From NCBI RefSeq assembly GCF_900116435.1, contig NZ_FPAZ01000004.1, positions 248,001-312,000 on the forward strand: 64,000 nt of DNA, in the 5' to 3' direction. The translations under genes and the position numbers were made by a program. Shown here piece by piece: positions 45,100-54,858 of this stretch (position 1 is its first letter; the number at the start of each line of letters is the position of its first letter). The DNA is from Pseudoalteromonas lipolytica. GTDB lineage: Bacteria; Pseudomonadota; Gammaproteobacteria; Enterobacterales; Alteromonadaceae. The notes beneath the pieces are model-generated. The model had not been told where the DNA came from, searched no databases, and saw nothing but the letters and a program-made list of their open reading frames with translations.

Positions 45100-45151
45100 T
45101 TGACGCATTCTTAATTTGTAGTACATTGTGGTAATCAAATTGATTATACCA
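45100..45151 (+). promoter_or_regulatory. brx operon promoter with inverted-repeat operator
   Basis: TTGACG (45100) and TACATT (45122) are 16 bases apart. The imperfect inverted repeat TGGTAATCA-AAT-TGATTATACCA (45129-45151) sits just after the -10 box, over the expected transcription start. BrxR binds such repeats in other BREX loci, so autorepression is likely. Confidence 0.6.
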
Positions 45152-45176
45152 GTGTCATACAAATAAAAGTGCGTAT

Positions 45177-46094
45177 ATGAGCTTCATAAGAGAAACCAAA
45201 GAGACCGAAAACATAGACAACCTGAGCTTTGCTCAAAAGCAAAGGCTGTCTTTTATAGACTTCTCACTTATGTTCAAAGGAAGCGTGAATCGTAAAGAAT
45301 TGACCGCCAAGTTCGAAATGGGGATGGCCAATGCGACTCGCGATCTTGCGGTTTATAAAGAGCTAGCACCAAATAACATCGATTTTGATCAAAAAGAGCG
45401 CACTTATTTTCAAGCGAAAACCTTTAAACCACTTTTTAGTTATGATGCTCGTCAAACCATGGCGAAGCTGTCTAACAAAATCAGCGATGGTTTCGACGGT
45501 GTGTTAGAAATACCATTTCCTGTTGATGCACCGTATCAGCTCAATGTCCCAGATATCTTTATTGTCGCGAAAATAGTGCAAGCTATTTTAAAACAAAAGC
45601 CGATCTCGATCATTTATACATCATTAAGTTCAGGCTCCAAGGCAAGGGAAATAGTACCTCATACCATAGTTGATAATGGCCTTCGTTGGCATGTTCGAGG
45701 GTTTGACAGAAATTCAAAGTCATTTCGTGATTTTGTTCTGACTCGTGTAACTAAAGTAACTATTAAAGCAGATACGCCAAGCGCAGAAGAAAACAAACTC
45801 GAAGATCACCAGTGGATGCGCATGATGCCACTACAATTAGTGCCTCATCCAAATAATGTGAAGCACCCAACTGCCATAGCACTTGATTATGGTATGACCG
45901 AAGGACAATTAGACATAACTATTCGAGCGGCTATGGCAGGATATTTATTAAGGCGTTGGAACGTCGATTGTACAGCTGACGCTGAGTTGGTAGGTGCAGA
46001 GTATCAATTATGGTTAAAGAATCGAAAAGCCTTGTTTGGTGCAGAAAATCTTACAATTGCCCCCGGCTACGTACCAGAATTGGAAGAATTATAA
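45177..46094 (+). CDS. brxR: BREX transcriptional regulator BrxR (WYL domain)
   Basis: A 305-residue winged-helix/WYL/WCX regulator heading the BREX locus. The N-terminal FAQKQRLSFIDFSLMFKGSVNRKELTAKF is the DNA-binding part; ISIIYTSLSSGSKAREIVPHTIVDNGLRWHVRGFDR is the WYL domain; FVLTRVTKV follows. BrxR proteins repress their own operon and may respond to nucleic-acid ligands. It is one base from brxA, so it is the first gene of the operon. The inverted repeat at 45129-45151 is the probable operator. Confidence 0.92.
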   Translation: MSFIRETKETENIDNLSFAQKQRLSFIDFSLMFKGSVNRKELTAKFEMGMANATRDLAVYKELAPNNIDFDQKERTYFQAKTFKPLFSYDARQTMAKLSNKISDGFDGVLEIPFPVDAPYQLNVPDIFIVAKIVQAILKQKPISIIYTSLSSGSKAREIVPHTIVDNGLRWHVRGFDRNSKSFRDFVLTRVTKVTIKADTPSAEENKLEDHQWMRMMPLQLVPHPNNVKHPTAIALDYGMTEGQLDITIRAAMAGYLLRRWNVDCTADAELVGAEYQLWLKNRKALFGAENLTIAPGYVPELEEL

Positions 46095-46730
46095 ATGACT
46101 TCAACTAATAACCCGTTAAACAAACACGCCATCAAAACACACAAGGACTACCTTGGTGATTTAATTGGTGGCAGTTTAATGATCAAAGAAAGCCAAATCG
46201 TTGCTGAATTATTACTTAAAAAACCATCTCAAGAAGAATGGTTAGATGCAATCGTTAACCGAAATATATTACAAAAACGTTCCGATGCGACAGCTAAACG
46301 TAACGCTGCGACTATAAAAAAACGTATCGAAGACTTGCCAGATGAATATCTTGAGCAGGTAGCATTTGGTAGCACGGAGCTTTCGACTCAGCTGATGTTC
46401 GCAGCAACGTTAATAAATAGCACTTTGTTAGCTGACTTTATGCGAAATGTCGTGCTCGACGCAAAACGTATGTTTAGAGAAAGCCTAGACGTTGGTGACT
46501 GGGAATCGTATTGGGAAGACCGTTGCCGTCTGTTTCCTGATCTAGCCAATATGTCTGACGCGTCCACTTATAAAATATCGCAAGTTGCCTTTAAGGCCAT
46601 TGCTGATGGTGGATACATAGAAACAACTCGTAATAAGAAGTTACAAAATGTTTATCTGCTGCCTGAAGTTAGGCAATTGCTTCTGTCGATAGACAGAGAG
46701 GATATTATTGCAGCTATGGAATTAATCTAA
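46095..46730 (+). CDS. brxA: BREX protein BrxA (DUF1819)
   Basis: A 211-residue DUF1819 protein, helical, with a NusB-like inner-membrane-antigen fold known from other BrxA structures and DNA binding reported for homologues. The start includes HAIKTHKDYLGDLIGGSLMIKES and the family end VYLLPEVRQLLLSID. It begins directly after the brxR stop and is followed 16 bases later by brxB. It is needed for phage restriction in some but not all type I systems. Confidence 0.93.
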   Translation: MTSTNNPLNKHAIKTHKDYLGDLIGGSLMIKESQIVAELLLKKPSQEEWLDAIVNRNILQKRSDATAKRNAATIKKRIEDLPDEYLEQVAFGSTELSTQLMFAATLINSTLLADFMRNVVLDAKRMFRESLDVGDWESYWEDRCRLFPDLANMSDASTYKISQVAFKAIADGGYIETTRNKKLQNVYLLPEVRQLLLSIDREDIIAAMELI

Positions 46731-46746
46731 GGAAGGATACGTAACT

Positions 46747-47355
46747 ATGACGACCTTTAGTACAACGAAACAACATAAGAACTTGAACGATAGACTCGAT
46801 CAAATTCTACCTAAGATCGAGAGTCAAGATTTCCTTAAGAACCAAGGTTTAGGAAATGAAATTGGTTTTTATGTTTTTGATTATCCAGCTGAGTCTGAGT
46901 TAACGGTAAGAGAGCACTTGGCGTTTATCACAGACAAGTTAACAAAGCGCGGACGCAATTTCGCCAGTATCAATTTATTTGAAGCGATTCTGGAATTATT
47001 GGACTCGCGGAATCTTACCGAGCGGGCATTCAAAGTACAAAAAGAGCGCGGTGACGATGCACTGTTTAATGCACTAAAAGGCCCACTTGAACAAAATCGT
47101 GTTGCCAAATTCATTGCCTCTAAAATCGATCTCGGTGCAGATAATCAAGCTCAAACAGAATTTATATTATTACACGGTTTAGGCAGTGCATGGCCAATTA
47201 TAAGAGGCCACGGTCTGTTAAATGCCTTACATGCAAAAGTAGGCAATGTACCAACTGTATTGTTTTACCCCGGCGAATACGACGGAACTGCACTAAAACC
47301 CTTTGGCCGTATCGAATCAAATAACTATTACCGAGCATTTAAACTCGTTCCATAA
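46747..47355 (+). CDS. brxB: BREX protein BrxB (DUF1788)
   Basis: A 202-residue DUF1788 protein, always between brxA and brxC in type I BREX. Recognisable segments are NEIGFYVFDYPAESELTVREHL, FILLHGLGSAWPIIRGHGLLNALH and TVLFYPGEYDGTALKPFGRI. It is required for BREX defence and methylation in characterised systems but has no known enzymatic activity. AAGGA precedes its ATG, 16 bases after brxA. Confidence 0.94.
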   Translation: MTTFSTTKQHKNLNDRLDQILPKIESQDFLKNQGLGNEIGFYVFDYPAESELTVREHLAFITDKLTKRGRNFASINLFEAILELLDSRNLTERAFKVQKERGDDALFNALKGPLEQNRVAKFIASKIDLGADNQAQTEFILLHGLGSAWPIIRGHGLLNALHAKVGNVPTVLFYPGEYDGTALKPFGRIESNNYYRAFKLVP

Positions 47356-47388
47356 ATGGACGTTTGAGTTAAGAAGGATAAAAAGAAA

Positions 47389-50300
47389 ATGCAAATTAAA
47401 GATTTATTTATAAAAGACATAAACCGCCCAATCAATGGCGTAGTTAAAGCAGATCAATTAGAAAGTAACACTGTCTTTACCGAACTAGATGAGTACGTCA
47501 TCACCAAAGAACTCGCGACTCATTTTGAAGAGTTTTTTGATGCTTATATGCCATCCGTACGCGACCCTAAGAAAAAAGCCGAATCGGGTAAAATCGGCGT
47601 TTGGGTAAGTGGTTTCTTTGGCTCAGGTAAATCGCATTTTATTAAAATTCTTTCTTACTTATTGCAAAACATCAAAGCAACGAATGGCGAGATTGACAGA
47701 TCAGCCATTGAGTTCTTTAAAGACAAAAAACTTGATGGGTTCTTACTTGGTGAAATCGACACTGCCGTAACCAAAGACAATACAGTCATCTTATTTAACA
47801 TAGATAGTCGTGCTAATACTGATGATGGTGTTGATGCCATATTAAAAGTATTTCTTAAAGTCTTTAACGAGCAAATGGGGTTTAGTGGTGATTACCCTCA
47901 TATAGCTCATCTAGAACGAGAGTTATTTAGTAAAGGGTTATTTGAAAGTTTCAAGAATACATTTTATGAGTTAACTGATTTGAGTTGGGTGGAAAATCGT
48001 GATTCATACGGTTTATACCTAGATGATATTACGGAGGTATTGAGTAAGGTCACTAATCAATCACTAGAATCAACACGTAAATGGATGGACCAACTTGAAA
48101 ATAACTTTACCCTCGATATCGCCAATTTCTGTAAGTGGGTTAAAGAGTATTTAGACACTGACTTAAATCGCCGAGTTTTATTTTTTGTCGATGAAGTAGG
48201 GCAGTTTATCGGCAACAACACGCAAATGATGCTAAAGCTGCAAACCATTACAGAAAACCTCGGCACTATTTGTGAAGGTCGAGCGTGGGTGGTCGTGACC
48301 TCGCAAGAAGACATTGACTCTGTTATTGGCCACATGGCAGGCTCCAAAGGCCATGACTTTTCAAAGATCCAAGGTCGTTTTGAACGTCTATCGTTATCAA
48401 GTTCAAATACCAGTGAAGTTATCGAAAAGCGTCTGCTATCTAAACTAGAACAAGCTCGTCCCGTTTTACAAACCTTGTATGACCAAAAAGGCGATATTCT
48501 TCGTAATCAACTAGCATTTGATAGCACAACTACCGCAGAGCTAGCCAATTACAAAGACGCCACAAGTTTTATTCATAGCTACCCATTTGTGCCGTACCAC
48601 TACAATCTAGTGCAAAAGATATTTGAAGCAATTCGTAAGGCGGGGGCAACTGGTCTTCACCTGAGTCGTGGTGAACGGTCATTGTTAGATGCCTTCCAAA
48701 GTGCGGCTAAACAAGTTCGTTATGAAGAAGTGGGCGTTTTAATCCCTTTGTATTACTTCTACCCAGCAATTGAAAGCTTCTTAGATACGTCCGTTAAAAA
48801 AGACATCGATCAAGCAGCAGAAAAAGACTCAATTTCAGGCTTTGCGCTAAACATTCTTAAAACACTATTCTTGATCCGTTACGTCGACGTAATCAAATCG
48901 ACTATGGATAACTTAGTAACCTTGTGTGTTAGTAAGGTTGACGAAGACCGATTAACGTTAAGACGCGATATCGAGCAAGCACTCAATGCACTTGAAGCGA
49001 ACTTGCTTATTGCACGTCAAGGTGATGAATACATTTTCTTAACTAACGAAGAAAAAGAAATTGAGAACGAGATCCGCGAAACCGAAATTGAATTATCGGA
49101 TGAAACTAAAAAACTCAGCGATTTAATTTTTGATGATGTACTGCGCAGAGATAATATCTATCGTTATCCTGAAAACAAACAAGATTTTCCGATTAGTCGA
49201 TTCTGTAATGGCATGCCGCGTGATGGCTCACAGGAAAATGACTTAGTAGTTAAAATCATTTCACCTATCGATCCGAATTACAGCGAATATGATTCTACGG
49301 TTTGTGCCAATCAATCGCAGGACGGCCTTTCTTCAGGTGGAGCAGGCGCCATTATCATTAAGCTTGCTGATAACAACAAAGTTTTCGATGAAATTCGTAC
49401 ATTTATAAAAACCGATAAATTTTTACGCAGAAACACGGGGAATAGGCCAGAGCAACAGCAGTTGTTGCATCAAAAAGGTTCTGAAAACCAAGATCGTAAT
49501 CGCCGGGTTAAATTAGCCATTGAAGATCTATTAAAAGATGCGGAATTCTATGCATTAGGTTCACAACAAAATCCTAAAGGTGGAGCAATCAGCACCATCC
49601 TACAAGAGCTATACAAGTATGTTATCGAAAACACCTTCAGTAAATTAAAACTGGTTAAACCGTTTCCGGGCGATATTCGCAGAGAAATTCAAAACACTTT
49701 AGTGGCTGATGATATCGGTCAAATTGGTTTAGATCTGCAAGGCCAAGAAGTTAACCCTCATGCCATTTTAGAAGTCGAGAAATTTATTTCACTTGGTGAT
49801 GATGCAGGAAGGCCAATCACAGCGGAAGACATTGTAAAACGTTTCTCAAAACGACCTTTTGGCTGGAACGATGAAGAAATTGTACTGATCATTTCTCGTC
49901 TAGCATTAGCAAACAAAATCTGCTTCCAAAGCCGTCAGCAAGACGTCTCGTTAAAGAACGCTTACGATAACTTAATGCAAGTGCGTAAACGTGCAGAGCT
50001 TCGAGTTCGTCGTATAAAGCAGCAGTCAGAAGCTAACCTAAAGCGTGCTGCAAAATTGTTTAAAGACGTATTCCAAAAGAATGCGGCTGATAGCGAAAAA
50101 GAGTTGTTTAACGATGCGAAATCTAACTTTGCGACTATAAAAGGCAAGCTAGATGCGTTCGCCAACAAAGCCTCTACTGGTCATTATCCGGGAGTGAGTG
50201 AAATTGAAAGTGGCCGAGTGTTATTGGCCGGGTTAATTGAAACACAATCCAGCTTCCAATTTATTGAACAATTCCTCGCAAGCGAAAATGACTTGCTCGA

Positions 50301-51117
50301 TTTTGAAGAAGACTATCAAGATATAGAAGACTTTTATGAAACCCAGTTTGCAACTTGGCAAAAGCTTCAAAGAGCGCTAACTATTGATTTTGATAGAAAC
50401 CGTACTGCACTAGAAAAAGACAACGATGCTTTAGCTGCATTGCAAAAGCTCGAAAATATCTACAACAAACCTCGCCCATATCGAGAGATTAAAGATATAG
50501 AGCCGTTAATCGAGTCAGTAAGCAAAGTTAATGATCAACTGCTACAAGATAAACGAGCGCATGCAAAATCACGCATTGAGCACCGTATTGAGCAAGTGCA
50601 AAAGCAAATTACAGCGGCACACGTACCAAGCGAGTTAAGCAATAGAGCATTACGACCACTGCAATTGGCTTTACAAAGGCTCGATGGCTTAAGTGGAATT
50701 GCTGAGATCTTACAAGAACAAGCAGATTCGATTAATTTAGAAGAAGACGCTTATGATTTGATCAATAAGCACATAGAAGATCAGCAAGCGTTAGCAGCAA
50801 AACAAGCTAAAGAAGAAGCAGCAGCTGCATCTAATTCAACTTCGGATTCAAGCGCTAACCCAAGCTCTGAGTCTACTTCTAACACAGGAAGTGGCGGCTA
50901 CGAACCGTCAACGACTGAGCCTCAACAAGTAGCAGAGCCAGCGGTAAACACGCCAATTCCGAAAAAAATCGTGTCTATCGATACCGCGAGCATTATTCGC
51001 GATGTGAATGCCACTGGCGTCATTGAAACCGAGCAAGACATAGATGATTACCTTGCAGCATTAAAAGAAAAACTCACCGCGTTAGTTAACAGCAATAACA
51101 AAGTGCGCATTCGTTAA
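47389..51117 (+). CDS. brxC: BREX ATPase BrxC
   Basis: A 1242-residue P-loop ATPase (DUF6079/BrxC family) of BREX. Walker A (FFGSGKSHF) is near residue 80 and the Walker B region VLFFVDEVGQFI near 263. Long coiled coils occupy about residues 850-1100. The C-terminal ~100 residues contain a Ser/Thr/Asn-rich linker of low complexity (about 1146-1185) before a final conserved segment. It is thought to act with BrxB, PglX and PglZ in a host-DNA-marking and phage-blocking complex. Ribosome-binding site AAGGA, 34 bases after brxB. Confidence 0.96.
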   Translation: MQIKDLFIKDINRPINGVVKADQLESNTVFTELDEYVITKELATHFEEFFDAYMPSVRDPKKKAESGKIGVWVSGFFGSGKSHFIKILSYLLQNIKATNGEIDRSAIEFFKDKKLDGFLLGEIDTAVTKDNTVILFNIDSRANTDDGVDAILKVFLKVFNEQMGFSGDYPHIAHLERELFSKGLFESFKNTFYELTDLSWVENRDSYGLYLDDITEVLSKVTNQSLESTRKWMDQLENNFTLDIANFCKWVKEYLDTDLNRRVLFFVDEVGQFIGNNTQMMLKLQTITENLGTICEGRAWVVVTSQEDIDSVIGHMAGSKGHDFSKIQGRFERLSLSSSNTSEVIEKRLLSKLEQARPVLQTLYDQKGDILRNQLAFDSTTTAELANYKDATSFIHSYPFVPYHYNLVQKIFEAIRKAGATGLHLSRGERSLLDAFQSAAKQVRYEEVGVLIPLYYFYPAIESFLDTSVKKDIDQAAEKDSISGFALNILKTLFLIRYVDVIKSTMDNLVTLCVSKVDEDRLTLRRDIEQALNALEANLLIARQGDEYIFLTNEEKEIENEIRETEIELSDETKKLSDLIFDDVLRRDNIYRYPENKQDFPISRFCNGMPRDGSQENDLVVKIISPIDPNYSEYDSTVCANQSQDGLSSGGAGAIIIKLADNNKVFDEIRTFIKTDKFLRRNTGNRPEQQQLLHQKGSENQDRNRRVKLAIEDLLKDAEFYALGSQQNPKGGAISTILQELYKYVIENTFSKLKLVKPFPGDIRREIQNTLVADDIGQIGLDLQGQEVNPHAILEVEKFISLGDDAGRPITAEDIVKRFSKRPFGWNDEEIVLIISRLALANKICFQSRQQDVSLKNAYDNLMQVRKRAELRVRRIKQQSEANLKRAAKLFKDVFQKNAADSEKELFNDAKSNFATIKGKLDAFANKASTGHYPGVSEIESGRVLLAGLIETQSSFQFIEQFLASENDLLDFEEDYQDIEDFYETQFATWQKLQRALTIDFDRNRTALEKDNDALAALQKLENIYNKPRPYREIKDIEPLIESVSKVNDQLLQDKRAHAKSRIEHRIEQVQKQITAAHVPSELSNRALRPLQLALQRLDGLSGIAEILQEQADSINLEEDAYDLINKHIEDQQALAAKQAKEEAAAASNSTSDSSANPSSESTSNTGSGGYEPSTTEPQQVAEPAVNTPIPKKIVSIDTASIIRDVNATGVIETEQDIDDYLAALKEKLTALVNSNNKVRIR

Positions 51118-51143
51118 TCAAGGAAGAGTTAGAGGCAAATTAC

Positions 51144-54100
51144 ATGAACACGAAAAATTTGAAAGCATACGCACCTAAAGCGCGAAGAGAGTTTATCGCA
51201 GCCGTTAAAAAGCGTGCTGCCCAATTTGGCATTTATGAAGATCGTATCGAAGAGGTGCGCATAGAAGGTGGCGCTGCCATTATTGAAGGTCGTGCATTTA
51301 CTCGTAAAGAAGGTGAGCAGCGCAAGAGATTAGAAAGCAAAATAGCTGAACGGGCATCTGCGACGTATAAAGAAAACTACGACATGTTCATCCGTGAAAT
51401 GGCCTACACATGGTTTAACCGTCTTGCAGCCATTCGTTATATGGAACTGCATGATTACTTTGACCATGGTTTTCGTGTGCTTTCTAATCCCAGTAACCCT
51501 GACGGATTACCTGAAATTCTAAGTCATGCGTCAGATGTAGCTGACAGTTTAGCGTTAGATAAAAGCCATATCATTGAGTTACAGTTAGCAGGTGATAAAG
51601 AAGAAGCGCTATACCGGGAGTTACTGCTGGGTCAATGTCATCAACTAGCTAAAATAATGCCCCAGATCTTTAAAGGCTTAGGGTTTGAGGCATTGGATGA
51701 CGCTACCGAGCTTCTACTGCCAAATAACCTAACTAAAACAGACTCTATTCTTAAAGGGTTGATCAACGACATTCCAGAAGAAGATTGGCAAGAAATAGAG
51801 GTCATTGGTTGGCTTTATCAGTTTTACATCTCAGAGCATAAAGATGCCGTAATTGGTAAAGTGGTTAAATCAGAGGATATTCCAGCGGCTACACAGTTAT
51901 TCACCCCTAACTGGATCGTTAAATATCTAGTTCAAAACTCAGTTGGTAGGCAGTGGTTGGCTACATATCCTGATTCAGAACTCAAAGGAAAAATGGAATA
52001 TTACATTGAGCCAGCCGAACAATCTGACGAAGTGATTGAACAGCTAAAAGCCATTACGCCAACCAGTATTGACCCCGAAGAAATTAAAGTACTTGATCCC
52101 GCCGCTGGCTCAGGTCATATCTTGGTTGAAGTCTATGAGGTATTACGTGAGATCTATCTTGAGCGAGGTTACAGACTTCGTGAAATTCCAGAGTTAATTC
52201 TTACCAAAAATATTTACGGCTTAGACATAGATGATCGTGCTGCGCAGCTTGCCGGCTTCGCGTTAATGATGAAAGCGCGCGAAGATGATAGACGCATCTT
52301 CCAACGCGTTGAAGATGGTGAAGTATCGCTTAATGTGTTCTCTTTACAATCAACCGAAGGGTTAGACATTACCACCATATGGAAAGGATTAGATTTAGAA
52401 GGCAATCAACAAATTGGCTCAACAGGTGGGCTTTTTGACGAATCCACCGACGTCATTCCCGCGAATGCAGGAATCTACAAAGAATACTTTGAATTACTTC
52501 AAACACTTAAAGCAGCATTTCTACAAGCTAAAACCCTTGGCTCGTTAATACAAATTGACGCTAAGCATTTAGATAACCTTCTTTCACTGAAACAGCTTTT
52601 ATTAGAAAAGTTAGTGAACTCCGATACTCAATCAAAACCCGAAGTAGAAAAAATATTGCCTATTGTTAACCAAGCAATTGTCCTTACTCAAAAGTATGAT
52701 GCGCTATGTGCGAATCCGCCATACATGGGATCTAAATATCAAACACCGATAGTTAAACAATATTTAAAAGATAATTTTAAAGGTTATGAGAAGGATCTTT
52801 TCTCTGCATTCATAGTTAGAAATTTACAACTTGCAAAATATCGGGGTGAACTAGGGTTTATGACTCCGTTTGTATGGATGTTCATATCAAGCTATGAAGA
52901 ACTTCGAGCTAAGCTCATCGAGGATGAAGTTATATCAACATTAATTCAGCTCGAATATTCTGGCTTTGATGGGGCGACAGTACCAATTTGTACGTTTACC
53001 TTAACCAAAGGTCATGTGGACGATTATGTTGGCAGTTACATACGACTATCTGATTTTAAAGGCGCCGCAAACCAAGGCCCTAAAGCGCTAGAAGCGATTC
53101 AAAATAGAGCTTGTGGTTGGTTTTTCGATGCGAAGCCTGATAACTTCAAGAAAATCCCCGGTAGCCCTATATCATATTGGGTTCACGATGAAGTAAGAGA
53201 TAAATTCACGGACTTCGATAGTGTATCTGATAAATTTCAAGTTGCAGTAGGACTGCAAACTAGCGATAACAATAGGTTTGCTAGATATTGGCATGAAGTG
53301 AATTTTCAGAAATTTGCAAAACCTACAGATGAACTTGATAAATCCAAGAAATGGTTCCCTTATAATAAAGGTGGTGAATATCGTAAGTGGTATGGAAATC
53401 ATGATTACGTTGTCAATTGGGAAAATGATGGATATGAAATTAAAAACTTTGTAGACGACAAAGGTAAGCAAAAGAGTCGCCCTCAAAACATAGCAAAGTA
53501 TTTTTCCCCACATGTTAGTTGGTCAAAGATATCTTCAGGAAATTTCAACTGTCGCTACTTTCCAAAGAACTTTATTTTTGCTGATGCAGGCATATCTGCT
53601 TTCGCTAAAACGGAGAGTGAGTTATTTACATTGGCAGGTGTTCTCAATTCATCTTTTGCACCATACGTCCTTAGCGCGATATCCCCAACTTTAAACTTTG
53701 AAGCAGGTGATGTCAGTAAAGTTATATTGCCTAATGGTAGTGAATCAATTACTTCCCGTGTAAAGGCATTAATTTCTATTTCAAAAGTTGATTGGGATTT
53801 AAACGAGTTATCTTGGTCATATAACAAGAATCCATTACTGGAATTTAAGCTAAACCAAGTACAAAGCTCTTTTAACGAGTACATTTTAAAGGGTAAGCAA
53901 CTCATACAAGAATATGAGTCATTGGAAAATGATTTAAATGAGTCGGTCCTTCATGCATTAAGGTTAGAGGAACACAAAAGTCTATTTAAAATTAGCAGTT
54001 ATAGGGATATAACCTTAAATATTAACCCTACATATAGATATAGGACAGTAAATCAAACTGATGCTGACAATAGATTCCAAAGTGAATCAATATACGAAGT

Positions 54101-54857
54101 TTTAAGTTATTCATTGGGTTGCATGATGGGCCGTTACTCATTAGTTCGGGAAGGACTAATTTACGCTCATGCTCATAATGACGGTTTTAAAGAATTAGAA
54201 TCTGAAGGCGCATATGGAACATTCCCTGCCGATGATGATGGAATTATTCCTTTGGCATCAGAAGAATGGTTATTTGATGATGATGCAACCACTCGTTTTA
54301 AAGAGTTTGTTAAAACCGTTTGGGGGGGGGAGCACTTGTCTGAGAACTTAGATTTTGTTGCTGAAAGCTTATGTTTACATGCACTGAAACCAAAAAAAGG
54401 TGAAGGTGCTATGGATACTATCCGCCGTTACTTCTCCACGCAATTCTTTAAAGATCACTGTAAGACTTACAAAAAACGACCTATTTACTGGCTATTTAGC
54501 TCTGGTAAAGAAAAAGCATTTGAGTGTCTAGTTTACCTTCATCGCTATAACGAAGGCACCTTGTCTCGTATGCGCACTGAGTATGTTACGCCTCTCATGG
54601 GTAAATACGATGCGCAACTAGCAAGACTCTCAGACGACATGGTTAACGCAACCGGCTCAGAAGCTCGCCGCATCGAAAAAGACATTAAAGCGCTAGAGAA
54701 AAAACAAGTCGAACTCCGCACCTTCGACGAGCAGCTAAAACATTACGCCGAAAAACGCATCACCCTCGATTTAGACGACGGCGTAAAAGAAAACTACGGC
54801 AAATTCGGCAACCTGCTAGCCGACGTAAAAGCCATCCACGGAAAGGCGGTGAAGTAG
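51144..54857 (+). CDS. pglX: BREX adenine-specific DNA methyltransferase PglX
   Basis: A 1237-residue type I BREX methyltransferase that marks host DNA at N6-adenine. The SAM-binding motif VLDPAAGSGHILVEV is near residue 316 and the catalytic NPPY (ANPPYMGSKY) near 523; the C-terminal part contains the target-recognition and helical spacer regions. A run of nine G (54322-54330) lies in codons 1060-1063 (KTVWGGEH). Gain or loss of one G would put a stop a few codons later and remove about 170 residues. The gene is in frame here. AGAGG precedes the ATG; the next gene starts one base after the TAG. Confidence 0.96.
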   Translation: MNTKNLKAYAPKARREFIAAVKKRAAQFGIYEDRIEEVRIEGGAAIIEGRAFTRKEGEQRKRLESKIAERASATYKENYDMFIREMAYTWFNRLAAIRYMELHDYFDHGFRVLSNPSNPDGLPEILSHASDVADSLALDKSHIIELQLAGDKEEALYRELLLGQCHQLAKIMPQIFKGLGFEALDDATELLLPNNLTKTDSILKGLINDIPEEDWQEIEVIGWLYQFYISEHKDAVIGKVVKSEDIPAATQLFTPNWIVKYLVQNSVGRQWLATYPDSELKGKMEYYIEPAEQSDEVIEQLKAITPTSIDPEEIKVLDPAAGSGHILVEVYEVLREIYLERGYRLREIPELILTKNIYGLDIDDRAAQLAGFALMMKAREDDRRIFQRVEDGEVSLNVFSLQSTEGLDITTIWKGLDLEGNQQIGSTGGLFDESTDVIPANAGIYKEYFELLQTLKAAFLQAKTLGSLIQIDAKHLDNLLSLKQLLLEKLVNSDTQSKPEVEKILPIVNQAIVLTQKYDALCANPPYMGSKYQTPIVKQYLKDNFKGYEKDLFSAFIVRNLQLAKYRGELGFMTPFVWMFISSYEELRAKLIEDEVISTLIQLEYSGFDGATVPICTFTLTKGHVDDYVGSYIRLSDFKGAANQGPKALEAIQNRACGWFFDAKPDNFKKIPGSPISYWVHDEVRDKFTDFDSVSDKFQVAVGLQTSDNNRFARYWHEVNFQKFAKPTDELDKSKKWFPYNKGGEYRKWYGNHDYVVNWENDGYEIKNFVDDKGKQKSRPQNIAKYFSPHVSWSKISSGNFNCRYFPKNFIFADAGISAFAKTESELFTLAGVLNSSFAPYVLSAISPTLNFEAGDVSKVILPNGSESITSRVKALISISKVDWDLNELSWSYNKNPLLEFKLNQVQSSFNEYILKGKQLIQEYESLENDLNESVLHALRLEEHKSLFKISSYRDITLNINPTYRYRTVNQTDADNRFQSESIYEVLSYSLGCMMGRYSLVREGLIYAHAHNDGFKELESEGAYGTFPADDDGIIPLASEEWLFDDDATTRFKEFVKTVWGGEHLSENLDFVAESLCLHALKPKKGEGAMDTIRRYFSTQFFKDHCKTYKKRPIYWLFSSGKEKAFECLVYLHRYNEGTLSRMRTEYVTPLMGKYDAQLARLSDDMVNATGSEARRIEKDIKALEKKQVELRTFDEQLKHYAEKRITLDLDDGVKENYGKFGNLLADVKAIHGKAVK
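54322..54330 (+). repeat. G9 homopolymer inside pglX, candidate phase-variation tract
   Basis: Nine consecutive G in coding DNA otherwise low in GC. Ten G would read on to a TGA at about 54343, eight G to a TAG at about 54350, so both neighbours abolish full-length PglX. Confidence 0.8.
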
Positions 54858-54858
54858 C

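Noticed and set aside
53172..53513. 113-codon minus-strand frame inside pglX
   Set aside because: Opposite-strand shadow of a strongly supported coding sequence.
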